Part shown: positions 1-8,568 of the stretch, in pieces
How positions within the stretch are numbered: the stretch's first letter is position 1
Layout: each line of letters begins with the position of its first letter
NCBI RefSeq assembly: GCF_004087835.1
Contig: NZ_CP035119.1
Span: 1,674,001-1,738,000, forward strand
Direction of reading: 5' to 3'
Source: Halorussus pelagicus
GTDB taxonomy: Archaea > Halobacteriota > Halobacteria > Halobacteriales > Haladaptataceae
DNA length: 64,000 nucleotides
The notes under the pieces: model-generated
What the model saw: the letters and a program-made list of their open reading frames with translations, nothing else
What the model was told of the DNA's origin: nothing
Database searches by the model: none
Program-made: the position numbers and the translations under genes

Positions 1-1
1 G

Positions 2-1039
2 CTGAAGTCCGGTCGCCTCGACGACCTCGGGCAGTTCGGGCCGACGTTCTACCCGACTTCCTCGGTTCGGACGCTCTGGAGTCCGGACGCGCCCTTCATG
101 GTCAAGGGGTCGCTCGCGGTCCAGATTACCAACTCCGAGCGCACGACCAAGCGGGCGGAACTCCGTCAGGGCGTCCTCGCCTCCCGCCTCGTGGACGCCG
201 AGTTCGGCGACCTGCTGGCCGAGCGGTTCCCGCGGTTCACCATCGTGGAGGACCCGGCGGCGCTCGCGCTCGACATCGGGGAGGATTCCGAGTCCGGGTT
301 CGAGACGGTCCTGCGCGAGAACCCCTTCCGCGGCGCGGACGCCGAGCGAGTCGCGCCCGTCGCGGCGCTCTGTCAGGACCGACCGGACGGTCCCTCCCTG
401 CTCGCGCGCGTCGTCCGGCGACTCGCCGCCGACGAGGGCCGACCGGAAGAAGAGGCGGCCCGCGAGTGGTTCCGGAAGTATCTCGCGGTGACACTCCGCC
501 CGACGCTCTGGTCGTACTTCGAACTCGGCGTCGGGTTCGAGGCCCACCAGCAGAACACGCTGGTCGAACTCGACAGCGACGGCTGGCCGACTGCGGGCTA
601 CTACCGGGACAACGAGGGGTTCTACTTCCCCGAGTCGAGATACGACCGAGTCGAGGAGTGGGTCCCCGGACTCCGCGAGCAGGTCGATATGGTCTGTGCC
701 GACGACGTGGCCGACGAGTGTATTCGGTACTACACCGTCGTCAACAACGCCTTCGGCGTTGTGAACGCCCTCGGCGTCGCGGGACTCACCGACGAGACGG
801 CGCTCCTCGAAGACCTCCGGGCGGAACTGTCGTCGCTCGCGGAGTACGAACCGCCCGAGTCGTCGCTCGTCTCGGCGCTCCTCGAACGCCGTCGGATTCC
901 CTGCAAGGCGAACCTCCTCACCCGGTTCGAGGGCCGCGACGAGTTGGCCTTCGACCTCGAAAACGAGTCGGTCTACGTCGATATCGACAACCCGCTCGTG
1001 ACGCGACTCGACGCGGCCAGCGGGAGGGAGGACCGATGA
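2..1039 (+). CDS. IucA/IucC family siderophore synthetase, C-terminal part (5' end outside window)
   Basis: The frame is open from base 2, so the gene begins upstream of the window. The visible 345 codons match the second half of IucA/IucC (NIS) synthetases, which use ATP to join citrate to hydroxylated or acetylated diamines or amino alcohols. The stretch KGSLAVQITNSERTT and the downstream GVGFEAHQQNTLVEL resemble the conserved ATP- and substrate-binding part, followed by the FhuF-like C-terminal region. A second family member lies at 1776-3839 in the opposite orientation, as expected for a symmetrical citrate siderophore needing two condensations. The stop overlaps the start of the next gene (ATGA), so both are probably co-transcribed. 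Which of the two synthetases acts first cannot be told here. Confidence 0.92.
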   Translation: MKSGRLDDLGQFGPTFYPTSSVRTLWSPDAPFMVKGSLAVQITNSERTTKRAELRQGVLASRLVDAEFGDLLAERFPRFTIVEDPAALALDIGEDSESGFETVLRENPFRGADAERVAPVAALCQDRPDGPSLLARVVRRLAADEGRPEEEAAREWFRKYLAVTLRPTLWSYFELGVGFEAHQQNTLVELDSDGWPTAGYYRDNEGFYFPESRYDRVEEWVPGLREQVDMVCADDVADECIRYYTVVNNAFGVVNALGVAGLTDETALLEDLRAELSSLAEYEPPESSLVSALLERRRIPCKANLLTRFEGRDELAFDLENESVYVDIDNPLVTRLDAASGREDR

Positions 1040-1707
1040 TTGGCGACATCGACCGCCCCGACGACGAGCAGTTGCGCGCCCTAGAGCGAGTTGACCCGAA
1101 CGAACTCGGCCATCACAAACACTTCGGCCACTCCTCGCCGGAGATTCAGTTCATGGGCACCGCTCCGTCGGGTGAACTGGTCGGAACGGCGGTGACCGTC
1201 AGGATTCCGCCGGTCGATGGGACGATGGTACACAAAGCAATCGAACTGGCCGGGCCGACCGATGTTCTCGTCATCGAGATGGGCGGCCACGAGACGAACG
1301 CACCGTGGGGTGCGGTCACGACCCACGCGGCCGTCGCTAACGGCGCGAGAGGCGTCGTCATCGACGGTGCCGTGACCGACACCGCCGAGATAACCGAGGT
1401 CGGGTTCCCCGTCTTCGCGCGGGCGCGGACCAACAGAACGGTCCAGCGCCTGAGCGAGAGTTTGGGCGGCGACGTTAACGTCCCGGTGCAGGTCGGCGGC
1501 GCGGTGGTCCGGCCGGGAGATGTCGCCATCGGCAACGACGACGGAGTGGTGTTCGTCCCGCGCGAAGAAATCGACGAGACCGTCGGGCGCTACGCGCGGG
1601 GCGACGGTGCGGAAGCCGAACTCATCGAGCGCCTGTACGACGGCGAGTCGCTGGCGGACATCTCAGGCGCGAACGACCGAATCGCCGAACTGGAAGACGG
1701 ACGCTGA
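1036..1707 (+). CDS. RraA-like family protein with altered catalytic motif
   Basis: This 223-residue protein has the RraA / HMG-aldolase fold signature: VLVIEMGGHETNAPWG, AVANGARGVVIDG and the late VRPGDVAIGNDDGVVFVP. Family members cleave 4-hydroxy-4-methyl-2-oxoglutarate or decarboxylate oxaloacetate, or act as inhibitors of RNase E. The usual DGxxRD metal/substrate motif reads DGAVTD here, so the conserved Arg is replaced by Thr. The start is set by the ATGA overlap with the preceding synthetase gene. Its place in a siderophore operon suggests a role tied to a citrate- or keto-acid-related substrate, but this is inference. It may instead be a non-catalytic family member. Confidence 0.85.
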   Translation: MIGDIDRPDDEQLRALERVDPNELGHHKHFGHSSPEIQFMGTAPSGELVGTAVTVRIPPVDGTMVHKAIELAGPTDVLVIEMGGHETNAPWGAVTTHAAVANGARGVVIDGAVTDTAEITEVGFPVFARARTNRTVQRLSESLGGDVNVPVQVGGAVVRPGDVAIGNDDGVVFVPREEIDETVGRYARGDGAEAELIERLYDGESLADISGANDRIAELEDGR

Positions 1708-1775
1708 GAGACGCCTCGCGGTAAGTTTCCCCCTCTATTTTTTACAGTCGCGGGTCGGGCAGACGGCGAGACTGC

Positions 1776-3839
1776 TCACCGAGCGCCGTCGGTCGCCAGC
1801 GGATTCTGCACCGTCGTCCGTCGGTAGTTGTCTTCGTCGCGGAACCACGTCTCGGTCATCGACATGTGTCCGATTCGGTCGGCGAACAGCGACTCGCGGT
1901 CCGACCGAACGCGCGACTCGGGCACGCTGTCGTCCGCGGCGAGTCGCTCGAAGACGCGCTCGCACCGCTCGCGGACCAGCGACCAGCAGTCCCCTGCGGC
2001 GACGGGTTCGGTCTCCGACAGTCGCCCGATTAGCTCGCCGAGGTGGTGCTGGACCAGCGTGTTCCAGAGTTCCCCGCGGACGACCGCCGGGTCGTCGGCG
2101 TACACCTCCGACCCCGGATAGGGTTCGATTTCCCTGTCTGCGAGTCGCGGTTGGTGTATCCGGACCGCCCCGAAGTCGCTCATCAGCGAGGCGGTCGGAC
2201 GCCCCTCGTCAAAGACCACGTAGTTGTTCTGGAGGTGCGCTTCGAGTCCGACGCCGTATTTCACGAGCAGCGAGAGCGGTCCCGGAACGACGGCGTCGAG
2301 GTACTCCCGGAGGAACGACTCGACCGCTGCCGGTCGCTCGGTGTGACCGGTTTGGGAGGCGTAGGCGTCCAGCATCGCCGACAGCACCGACTGCTCGCCG
2401 TCCGGCGGGCGCGCCAGTAGGCTCGCGGCCGTCACGACCGCCTCGTCGTCGCTCACCAACTCGTGCGTCGTCGGGCGCTGACGGACCAGCGCCGAGAGGT
2501 TGCGAACGTCGTCGTAGCCGTCTCCCTCGACGTGCGGACCGTCCGGCGGGTGGTAACACGTCGAGGCGAGTTCCTGGAGGACGCCGAACGAGCGGAACGA
2601 TTCGCGCTCGCAGAGCGAGCGCAGTAGCGCCGACGCTCGCGGTCCGGTTATCGCGGCCTGCGGCGAGAGCGTTCGGACGGAACTGGTCGTCAGCACGTTC
2701 AGTGCCAGTTTGAGGTGCGGCGGCGTCTCCCCGCTCGTCCCCGACGTGTGGGGCGACACGGTCCGGAGCGAGAGCAACGGCGTCGCTGGCCGAGTGTAGT
2801 CCGACACCGGAACGACGACTCCGGCGCGGCGCGCGTCGGCGTATCGGTCGTGGACGACGGTCCGGAACTGCCACGGGTGGACGACGACGACGGCGTACTC
2901 GCCGACGGAATCGGGCACGGCGTCGGCAACCGCCGCCCGGAGACCGGAGAACTGCTCGTACAGTCGGTCGGTCAGCGTCAGGTCGCCGACCGACTCCTCG
3001 CGGGCGCGGTCCCGCCGGACGGCGACGAACCGGAGCGGAATCTCGTCGGTGAACTCGGGCGCGAACGAGAGCGCGTCGGTCGGCGAGAGGTTCCGGCGGG
3101 TCTTCGCTCCGGGATGGAGCGGGTGGCCGCTCACGGTGAGTCGGTCGAACGGGGCGCTCGCTTCCGCCGCCGGACAGTCGGGCGCGTCGGTCGGGCGCGG
3201 CGCGCCGTCGAACCCCTGCCACAGAACGCGCCGGGCGAGCGTGGCGAGCGCGAGGTTGGCCGCGCTATCCCCGAGGTTCGCGCGACACTCCTCGGCCGCC
3301 GTCGGCGTCGGGAAGAACCCCTCGCGGTCGAGCATCGTGACGAGCGTATCCGGCGACCCCACCGGAGTCGCGGAGTCGGGACCGCACCGGACCGCCCAGT
3401 CCCCGAACCGGAATCGGTCGAACGCGCGGCGCGCGACCACGGGGACCGCGACCAGCGCGTCGGACGCCGGAAACGGGACGAGTAACACTTGCTCGGCGTC
3501 GCCGAGGTCGGGAACGCGGCGGCGGAGCGTTGGCCAGTCCATCGACGCCAGCAGGCTACCGGGACCGTCCGGGAGCGTCGGGTCGTCGGTCCCGACCGTT
3601 ATCGGCGTCGGCGCGCCGTCGGGGGTCTCGCGGGCCAGTCCGCCGAGGACTCGGAAGCAGATGGCCTGCCGGGCCGACGCGACCGCGTGGAGATACGCCT
3701 CGTCGCCCGGCGTGCCGAGGTCGTGCTGTTCGGCGTAGTACGCGCCCGCCGCCGTCGCAGTCCGCTCGGCGTCGGTCAACTCCGCGTGGCTAATCGGCGG
3801 CGGTCCGTCCGGTCGAGGTGGGGCTTGGCGTCTGGTCAT
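1776..3839 (-). CDS. IucA/IucC family siderophore synthetase
   Basis: This is a complete 687-residue NIS synthetase, somewhat longer than the roughly 600 residues usual for the family. Near residues 300-420 it has the expected core, with HPLHPGAKTRRNLS early and HLKLALNVLTTSSVRTLSP in the ATP site. LVKYGVGLEAHLQNNYVV and MTETWFRDEDNYRR follow in the C-terminal half. It condenses citrate with an N-acyl-N-hydroxy diamine. The open frame extends upstream, but the ATG at 3839 lies 31 bases after the stop of the decarboxylase gene, while the longer form would overlap that gene. The last gene of the minus-strand operon dat-ddc-iuc, it converges on the other synthetase operon. The hydroxylase (IucD-like) and acetyltransferase (IucB-like) are not in this window. 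Confidence 0.93.
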   Translation of the reverse strand: MTRRQAPPRPDGPPPISHAELTDAERTATAAGAYYAEQHDLGTPGDEAYLHAVASARQAICFRVLGGLARETPDGAPTPITVGTDDPTLPDGPGSLLASMDWPTLRRRVPDLGDAEQVLLVPFPASDALVAVPVVARRAFDRFRFGDWAVRCGPDSATPVGSPDTLVTMLDREGFFPTPTAAEECRANLGDSAANLALATLARRVLWQGFDGAPRPTDAPDCPAAEASAPFDRLTVSGHPLHPGAKTRRNLSPTDALSFAPEFTDEIPLRFVAVRRDRAREESVGDLTLTDRLYEQFSGLRAAVADAVPDSVGEYAVVVVHPWQFRTVVHDRYADARRAGVVVPVSDYTRPATPLLSLRTVSPHTSGTSGETPPHLKLALNVLTTSSVRTLSPQAAITGPRASALLRSLCERESFRSFGVLQELASTCYHPPDGPHVEGDGYDDVRNLSALVRQRPTTHELVSDDEAVVTAASLLARPPDGEQSVLSAMLDAYASQTGHTERPAAVESFLREYLDAVVPGPLSLLVKYGVGLEAHLQNNYVVFDEGRPTASLMSDFGAVRIHQPRLADREIEPYPGSEVYADDPAVVRGELWNTLVQHHLGELIGRLSETEPVAAGDCWSLVRERCERVFERLAADDSVPESRVRSDRESLFADRIGHMSMTETWFRDEDNYRRTTVQNPLATDGAR

Positions 3840-3870
3840 GGTTCCGTGTCGTCGCTGGGTCGTCGGGGTC

Positions 3871-5361
3871 TCATCCTTGAAGCGTCGCCTCCGCGGCCGT
3901 GATAGTTCGCGCGCGATTCCGCACCGCGTCCAGTACGTCGCCAACGTCGCCGACCGTCGTCTTGGGGTTCAACAGCGTGAGTTTCAGACTGGTCGTCCCC
4001 TCGACCTCGGTGCGGCCGACCACGGCGTCGCCGCTCCGGAGCAACGCCTCACGTATCGCGGCGTTGAGTCGCCCTGCGCGCTCGTCGCCGACGCCCTCGG
4101 GGCGATACCGGAAGACGACCGCGTTGAGCGTCGGGTCGTTCAGCACCTCGAAATCCGGCGCGTCGGCGAGCATGGCGGCCGCGTCGTCGGCGAGGTCGAG
4201 CGTGGACTCGACCAGTTCGGCGAGTCGTTCCCGGCCGAGCGCCCGGAACGTGACGTAGGGTTTGAGCGCGTCGAACCGGCGGGTGGTCTGGACCGACTTC
4301 GAGACGAGGTTCGGCGCGTCGAGGTCGCCCTCCTCGGGGTTGAGATACTCGGCCGACCGCTCGATGAGGTCGAAGCGGTCGCCGTCTCCGAGCAGGAGCG
4401 CGCCGCAACTGATGGGCTGGTAGAACAGCTTGTGGAAATCGACCGCCAGCGAGTCGGCGCGCTCGATTCCGGCAAGCTTCTCGCGGTGGGTCGGCGAGAG
4501 CGCGAGCGCCCCGCCGTAGGCCGCGTCCACATGGAACCAGAGACCGTGTTCCGCGGCGCGGTCCGCAAGCGCGTCGAGCGGGTCGATGCTCCCGAAGTCG
4601 GTCGTTCCGGCGGTCCCGACCAGCGCGAACGGGTCCTCGTCGCGCTCCCGGAGGTCCGCGAGCGTCGCGTCCAGCGCGTCGGGGTCCATCCGGTATCCGT
4701 CGTCGGTTGGGACGGTCACGACCGCGTTCTCCCCGAGACCGAGGTGGGCGGCGGCCTGCTCGGCGGTGAAGTGGGCGGCCTCCGAGCAGAGGATACGCAT
4801 GGCCTTGGCACGGTGGGGCAAGCCCGTCTCTTTTACCCGGCGACCGTACCGCTCGCGGGCGAACCAGTTGCGGGCCAGCAATAGCGCCTGAAAGTTCGAC
4901 TGGGTGCCGCCACTGGTGAACACGCCGTCGCCGCCGGGACCGTAGCCGAACAACTCGCAGAGCTGTTCGACCATCCGGCGCTCGACGTGGGTCGCGGCGG
5001 GACTCTGGTCCCACGAGTCCAGCGACTGGTTGGTCGCCGCGAGCGCGGTCTCGGCCGCCAAGGCGGGCACCAGCGGCGGGCAGTGGAGATGGGCGACGCA
5101 TTTCGGGTCGGAGACGCCGACCGAGCGCGACAGGACGCGGTCGGCGACTCCGTTCAGCGTCGCGTCGAGACCCTGCCCTTCGTCGGGAAGACATTCGACC
5201 GCCGAGAGTCGGTCGGCGTGGCTCGCGGAACTCTCCCCGGAGTAGGGGGTCGCGTTCTCCGCGAACGCCTCCACGACCGCTTCGCTGGCCCGTTCGACGG
5301 CCTCGCGGTAGGCGTCGTTCCCGGCGTCGGTGCCGAGAAACAACTCGTCCGCGCTCGTCAT
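3871..5361 (-). CDS. ddc: L-2,4-diaminobutyrate decarboxylase (group II PLP decarboxylase)
   Basis: This 496-residue protein is a pyridoxal-phosphate decarboxylase of the glutamate/aromatic amino acid/DAB group. The PLP site is visible as SLAVDFHKLFYQP with the Schiff-base lysine in DFHK, plus FHVDAAYGGAL for cofactor stacking and the substrate loop region GGTQSNFQALLLARN. It should turn L-2,4-diaminobutyrate into 1,3-diaminopropane, the diamine backbone of schizokinen/rhizobactin-type siderophores. Its ATG at 5361 overlaps the stop of the aminotransferase gene (ATGA), which fixes the start against a longer frame. Gene order and overlap show translational coupling with dat. Decarboxylation of another amino acid is possible, but the neighbouring aminotransferase makes DAB the best substrate. 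Confidence 0.9.
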   Translation of the reverse strand: MTSADELFLGTDAGNDAYREAVERASEAVVEAFAENATPYSGESSASHADRLSAVECLPDEGQGLDATLNGVADRVLSRSVGVSDPKCVAHLHCPPLVPALAAETALAATNQSLDSWDQSPAATHVERRMVEQLCELFGYGPGGDGVFTSGGTQSNFQALLLARNWFARERYGRRVKETGLPHRAKAMRILCSEAAHFTAEQAAAHLGLGENAVVTVPTDDGYRMDPDALDATLADLRERDEDPFALVGTAGTTDFGSIDPLDALADRAAEHGLWFHVDAAYGGALALSPTHREKLAGIERADSLAVDFHKLFYQPISCGALLLGDGDRFDLIERSAEYLNPEEGDLDAPNLVSKSVQTTRRFDALKPYVTFRALGRERLAELVESTLDLADDAAAMLADAPDFEVLNDPTLNAVVFRYRPEGVGDERAGRLNAAIREALLRSGDAVVGRTEVEGTTSLKLTLLNPKTTVGDVGDVLDAVRNRARTITAAEATLQG

Positions 5362-6719
5362 GGCGACCCGCCGGTCTCGTCCGAGACGGCGGCCCGGACC
5401 GACTCCCGGAAGATGCGACCGATGTCCTCGATTTGCTCGGCCGACACTATCAGCGGCGGCAGAAACCGGACGGTCGCGCCCTCGCGGCCGCCCCGCTCCA
5501 CGATGAGACCGCGGTCGAAACACGCCGACTGAATCGCCTCGGCGAGGTCGGGGTCCGGCGGGTGCGAGCCGAGAGCGTCCGGTTCGGCCGCGCTATCGAC
5601 CATTTCGATCCCGAGCATCAGCCCTCGGCCCCGAACGTCGCCGACCGCGGCGAACTCCTCGGCCGCGGCGTCGAGGTGGTCCCGGAGGCGCGCGCCCATC
5701 TCCTCGGCGTGGCTCGGCAGGTCCTCTTCGACGATATACTCGATGGTCGCTTTCCCGGCGGCCATCGCTAGCTGGTTGCCTCGGAAGGTGCCGGTGTGTG
5801 CTCCCGACTCCCACTCGTCTAAGTCCTCGTCGTAGAGCGTGACCGCCAGCGGGAGACCGCCGCCGACCGCCTTCGAGAGCGTCACCACGTCGGGCGTGAT
5901 GCCGGCGCGCTGGAAGTCGTAGAGTTCGCCGGTCCTGCCCAGCCCCGACTGAATCTCGTCCACGACCAGCGGTACGTCGTGTTCGCGCGTGATGCGGCGC
6001 ATCTCTTGAAGCCACTCGGCGGGCGGTGCGACGGACCCGCCCTCGCCCTGCACGGGTTCGAGGACCATCGCGGCGGGGTCAGTGAACCCGCGCTCGGGGT
6101 CGGCCAGCAGGCGCTCGACGTACTCTGCGGCGACCTCGTGGCCGTCCTCGCCGACGCCGAACGGACACCGATACGAGTAGGGGTACGGCAGGTGGTGAAC
6201 GTCGCCCATCGTCCCCGAAATTTCCTCCTTGGGGTCCGTGTCGCCCATCAGGCCGAGCGAACCGTAGGTCATGCCGTGGTAGCCCCCGCGGAACGCGAGG
6301 ACCGAGCGGTTGCCCGTCGCGGTCTTGGTGAGTTTGAGCGCGGCCTCCACCGCGTCGGTGCCCGCGGGGCTACAGAACTGAATCTTCGCGGAGTCGGCGA
6401 ACTCGTCGGGAAGGCTGTCGTAGAGTGTGTCCACGAACGCTTCCTTGACCGGCGTCGTGATGTCGAGGGTGTGCATCGGCCGGTCGGCCGCCATCGCGTC
6501 CTCGATGGCCTCGACCACGACGGGGTGGTTGTGCCCGAGGTGGAGGGTCCCGGCTCCGGCCAGACAGTCGTAGTAGGTGTTTCCCTCCATGTCGGTGACT
6601 TCGACGCCCTTCGCCTCCCGGATCGCCATCGGGAGGTATCGCGGATAGCTCCGCGCGTTCGACTCTCTGTCGGCCTGCTGGTCGAGCAGTCGCTCGTTCG
6701 ACGCCTCGGGTCGGGTCAT
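5358..6719 (-). CDS. dat: Diaminobutyrate--2-oxoglutarate aminotransferase
   Basis: A 453-residue class III PLP aminotransferase, the normal length for Dat/EctB-like enzymes. It shows CSPAGTDAVEAALKLTKTAT, the catalytic region VTLSKAVGGGLPLAV with the PLP lysine, and DEIQSGLGRTG. It makes L-2,4-diaminobutyrate from aspartate semialdehyde and glutamate, which the next gene decarboxylates. As first gene of the minus-strand operon, its ATG at 6719 is about 110 bases from the first of three iron boxes (6828-6976), so iron-dependent repression is likely. An ectoine role is unlikely because ectA and ectC are absent and a DAB decarboxylase follows directly. Confidence 0.92.
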   Translation of the reverse strand: MTRPEASNERLLDQQADRESNARSYPRYLPMAIREAKGVEVTDMEGNTYYDCLAGAGTLHLGHNHPVVVEAIEDAMAADRPMHTLDITTPVKEAFVDTLYDSLPDEFADSAKIQFCSPAGTDAVEAALKLTKTATGNRSVLAFRGGYHGMTYGSLGLMGDTDPKEEISGTMGDVHHLPYPYSYRCPFGVGEDGHEVAAEYVERLLADPERGFTDPAAMVLEPVQGEGGSVAPPAEWLQEMRRITREHDVPLVVDEIQSGLGRTGELYDFQRAGITPDVVTLSKAVGGGLPLAVTLYDEDLDEWESGAHTGTFRGNQLAMAAGKATIEYIVEEDLPSHAEEMGARLRDHLDAAAEEFAAVGDVRGRGLMLGIEMVDSAAEPDALGSHPPDPDLAEAIQSACFDRGLIVERGGREGATVRFLPPLIVSAEQIEDIGRIFRESVRAAVSDETGGSP

Positions 6720-6827
6720 CTCGAACCGCCTCCCAGCGGGATTCGGGTCGCCCCGAGGCGCGGTTCGGCGCGGTTCGTCGTCCGTGCGTCTCGACGTGCG
6801 TGAGGTGGAGTTCGTCGCGTCACAACT

Positions 6828-6843
6828 TTTAGGCCGACCTAAA
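6828..6843. promoter_or_regulatory. Iron box 1 (DtxR/IdeR-like operator)
   Basis: The 16-base site TTTAGGCCGACCTAAA is a near-perfect inverted repeat matching the DtxR/IdeR/SirR iron-box core TTAGGYNNRCCTAA. It lies upstream of dat on the minus strand. Regulator identity is inferred from the motif. Confidence 0.85.
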
Positions 6844-6880
6844 AATTGAAAAGTATTTCCATCCGTCCCGATTTTTATAA

Positions 6881-6896
6881 TTTAGGCTAACCTAAA
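6881..6896. promoter_or_regulatory. Iron box 2 (DtxR/IdeR-like operator)
   Basis: TTTAGGCTAACCTAAA is the best of the three sites. It directly abuts an AT-rich TATA-like stretch (about 6871-6880) that could serve either strand. Binding here would block both the dat operon and the divergent glutamine-synthetase-like gene. Confidence 0.88.
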
Positions 6897-6960
6897 GACT
6901 ATAAATGAGGAGCGCTTCCGTTCGGTCGGAATCGCTGAGGGACTTCACGCTTCGAAATTT

Positions 6961-6976
6961 TTTAGGCCCACCTAAA
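6961..6976. promoter_or_regulatory. Iron box 3 (DtxR/IdeR-like operator)
   Basis: TTTAGGCCCACCTAAA lies 24 to 39 bases upstream of the ATG at 7001, where the TATA/BRE of a leaderless haloarchaeal promoter is expected. It therefore points to iron repression of the plus-strand gene. Confidence 0.85.
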
Positions 6977-7000
6977 TCTCTTTCGCAGTACGGGAAATCA

Positions 7001-8341
7001 ATGTCAGGAACCTCCGCGGTCGCCGAGCGATGCCGGGACGAGAACGTCGAGTTGGTCAGACTACTGTTCGTCACCCAGAGCGGGGCGGTCCGCGCTCACT
7101 CGGTCGATGCCTCGAAGGTCGAATCGGCCGTCGCCGACGGCGTGACGCTCTCACAACTCGTCCAGTCGTACAACGCGCTCGGACTCCGGGACAAGGACGG
7201 CCGGTTCGACGCCGCCGGGGAAGTCCGCCTTCGCCCCGACCCCGACACCTTCCGCGCGCTTCCCTACGCCGAGCGCGCGGGAGCGATGCTCTGTGACATC
7301 GAAACGCTCGACGGCGACCCGTGGCCGGTAGACCCCCGGTCGTCGCTCCGTGCGATGTGCGAGACGTTCCGGACGAGGGGACTCGCCCCGGAGGTCGCCT
7401 TCGAGAGCGAGTTCCATCTCTTCGCCGAGGACGAGGCGGGCGACCCGGTCCGGGTGGACGAACGCGGCGCGTACGCGACCGGAAGCACCCGCGAGACCCA
7501 CGGGACCGTCCTCTCGATGGTGGACGCGCTGAAGGCCCAGAACGTCCCCGTCGAAAAATACTACCCCGAGTACGCCGCGGGCAAGCACGAAATCGTGACC
7601 GGCCACGATTCGGGTCTCCGGGCGGCCGACCACCACGTCCTCCTGCGCGAGACTGTCGAGAGCGTCGCGCGCGACCACGACTATCGAGCGACGTTCCTCC
7701 CCAAGCCCTTCGACCACTCGACCAACGGTTGTCACGTCCACCTCTCGCTGTGGGACGACGACAACGCCTTCTACGACGCCGACCGGGACGGTCTCAGCGA
7801 CACCGCGCGCCGCTTCGTCGCTGGCGTCCTCGACCACGCGCCCGCGCTTGTCGCGCTCGCGGCCCCGACGGTCAACTCCTACGCGCGGTTGCGCCCCCAA
7901 ATCGGGGCCGCCGCGTTCGTCTGCTGGGGCCGAGGCAACCGCGAGGCGCTGGTCCGGGTTCCCGCGCCGGAACCCGGTGACGGCGGCTCTTCGACCCGGT
8001 TGGAGTTCCGGGCGGCCGACAACGCTGCGAACCCGTATCTGGCCTTACTGGGCCTGCTCGCCGCGGGGAAAGACGGCATCGAGCGCGACCTCGGACCGCC
8101 GTCTCCCGTCTCGGCCGACCCCGGAAACCTCTCGGCCAGCGAGCGCGCCGACCGGGCTATCGAACGTCTTCCGCGCACGCTCGGGCAGGCCCTCGACGCG
8201 CTCGAAGCCGATTCGGTCCTGCGGGACGCGCTCGGGACCGACCTCTTCGAGACCTACCTCGAAGTCAAGCGAAGCCACTGGGAGGCGTTCACCGACAGCG
8301 CGGTCTCGTGGGAGCGCGACCGCCTCCGGCAGGTGTACTGA
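7001..8341 (+). CDS. Glutamine synthetase family protein, iron-box controlled
   Basis: A 446-residue glutamine-synthetase-fold enzyme. Core motifs are intact: [11 protein letters not shown] (metal-binding Glu pair), [28 protein letters not shown] with the metal His, [17 protein letters not shown] and [15 protein letters not shown]. It differs from housekeeping GlnA in loop sequences and looks like the group that ligates glutamate to amines. It diverges from the siderophore genes and has an iron box in its promoter, so it probably works with them, for example on 1,3-diaminopropane or an intermediate; this is inference. ATG 7001 fits family N-termini. An upstream in-frame ATG at 6905 lies about 27 bases from a TATA-like site and could give a 32-residue extension. 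Confidence 0.85.
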   Translation: MSGTSAVAERCRDENVELVRLLFVTQSGAVRAHSVDASKVESAVADGVTLSQLVQSYNALGLRDKDGRFDAAGEVRLRPDPDTFRALPYAERAGAMLCDIETLDGDPWPVDPRSSLRAMCETFRTRGLAPEVAFESEFHLFAEDEAGDPVRVDERGAYATGSTRETHGTVLSMVDALKAQNVPVEKYYPEYAAGKHEIVTGHDSGLRAADHHVLLRETVESVARDHDYRATFLPKPFDHSTNGCHVHLSLWDDDNAFYDADRDGLSDTARRFVAGVLDHAPALVALAAPTVNSYARLRPQIGAAAFVCWGRGNREALVRVPAPEPGDGGSSTRLEFRAADNAANPYLALLGLLAAGKDGIERDLGPPSPVSADPGNLSASERADRAIERLPRTLGQALDALEADSVLRDALGTDLFETYLEVKRSHWEAFTDSAVSWERDRLRQVY

Positions 8342-8388
8342 CGGCGTGCCAGTTGGGGGCGTCGCCTCTTTTCTACCGGCGCAAGGAC

Positions 8389-8414
8389 GCGATTCGCGTG
8401 GTCCCGCGAATCGC
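8389..8414. terminator. 10-bp perfect hairpin after the glutamine-synthetase-like gene
   Basis: GCGATTCGCG pairs with CGCGAATCGC across a 6-base loop, 48 bases past the stop at 8341. A T-rich stretch (about 8368-8374) precedes it. It may be a terminator or RNA-stabilising hairpin. No gene is seen between 8342 and 8568. Confidence 0.4.
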
Positions 8415-8568
8415 TCGGAGATTCGTGATTCTTGTTACCACGCATCGATAATCGACTTGTAAGACCTCCGAGTAGACCCGGTACGACGAAATCTCCCGCG
8501 AGAACTTGCGGGACGAACCGCTGGCCGACCCGCAACGTTCAAACCGGATCCCTTCGTTTCGAAACACC

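Noticed and set aside
5358-6719. Ectoine biosynthesis (ectB) as an explanation for the aminotransferase
   Set aside because: No ectA or ectC nearby; it is followed by a DAB decarboxylase and a siderophore synthetase.
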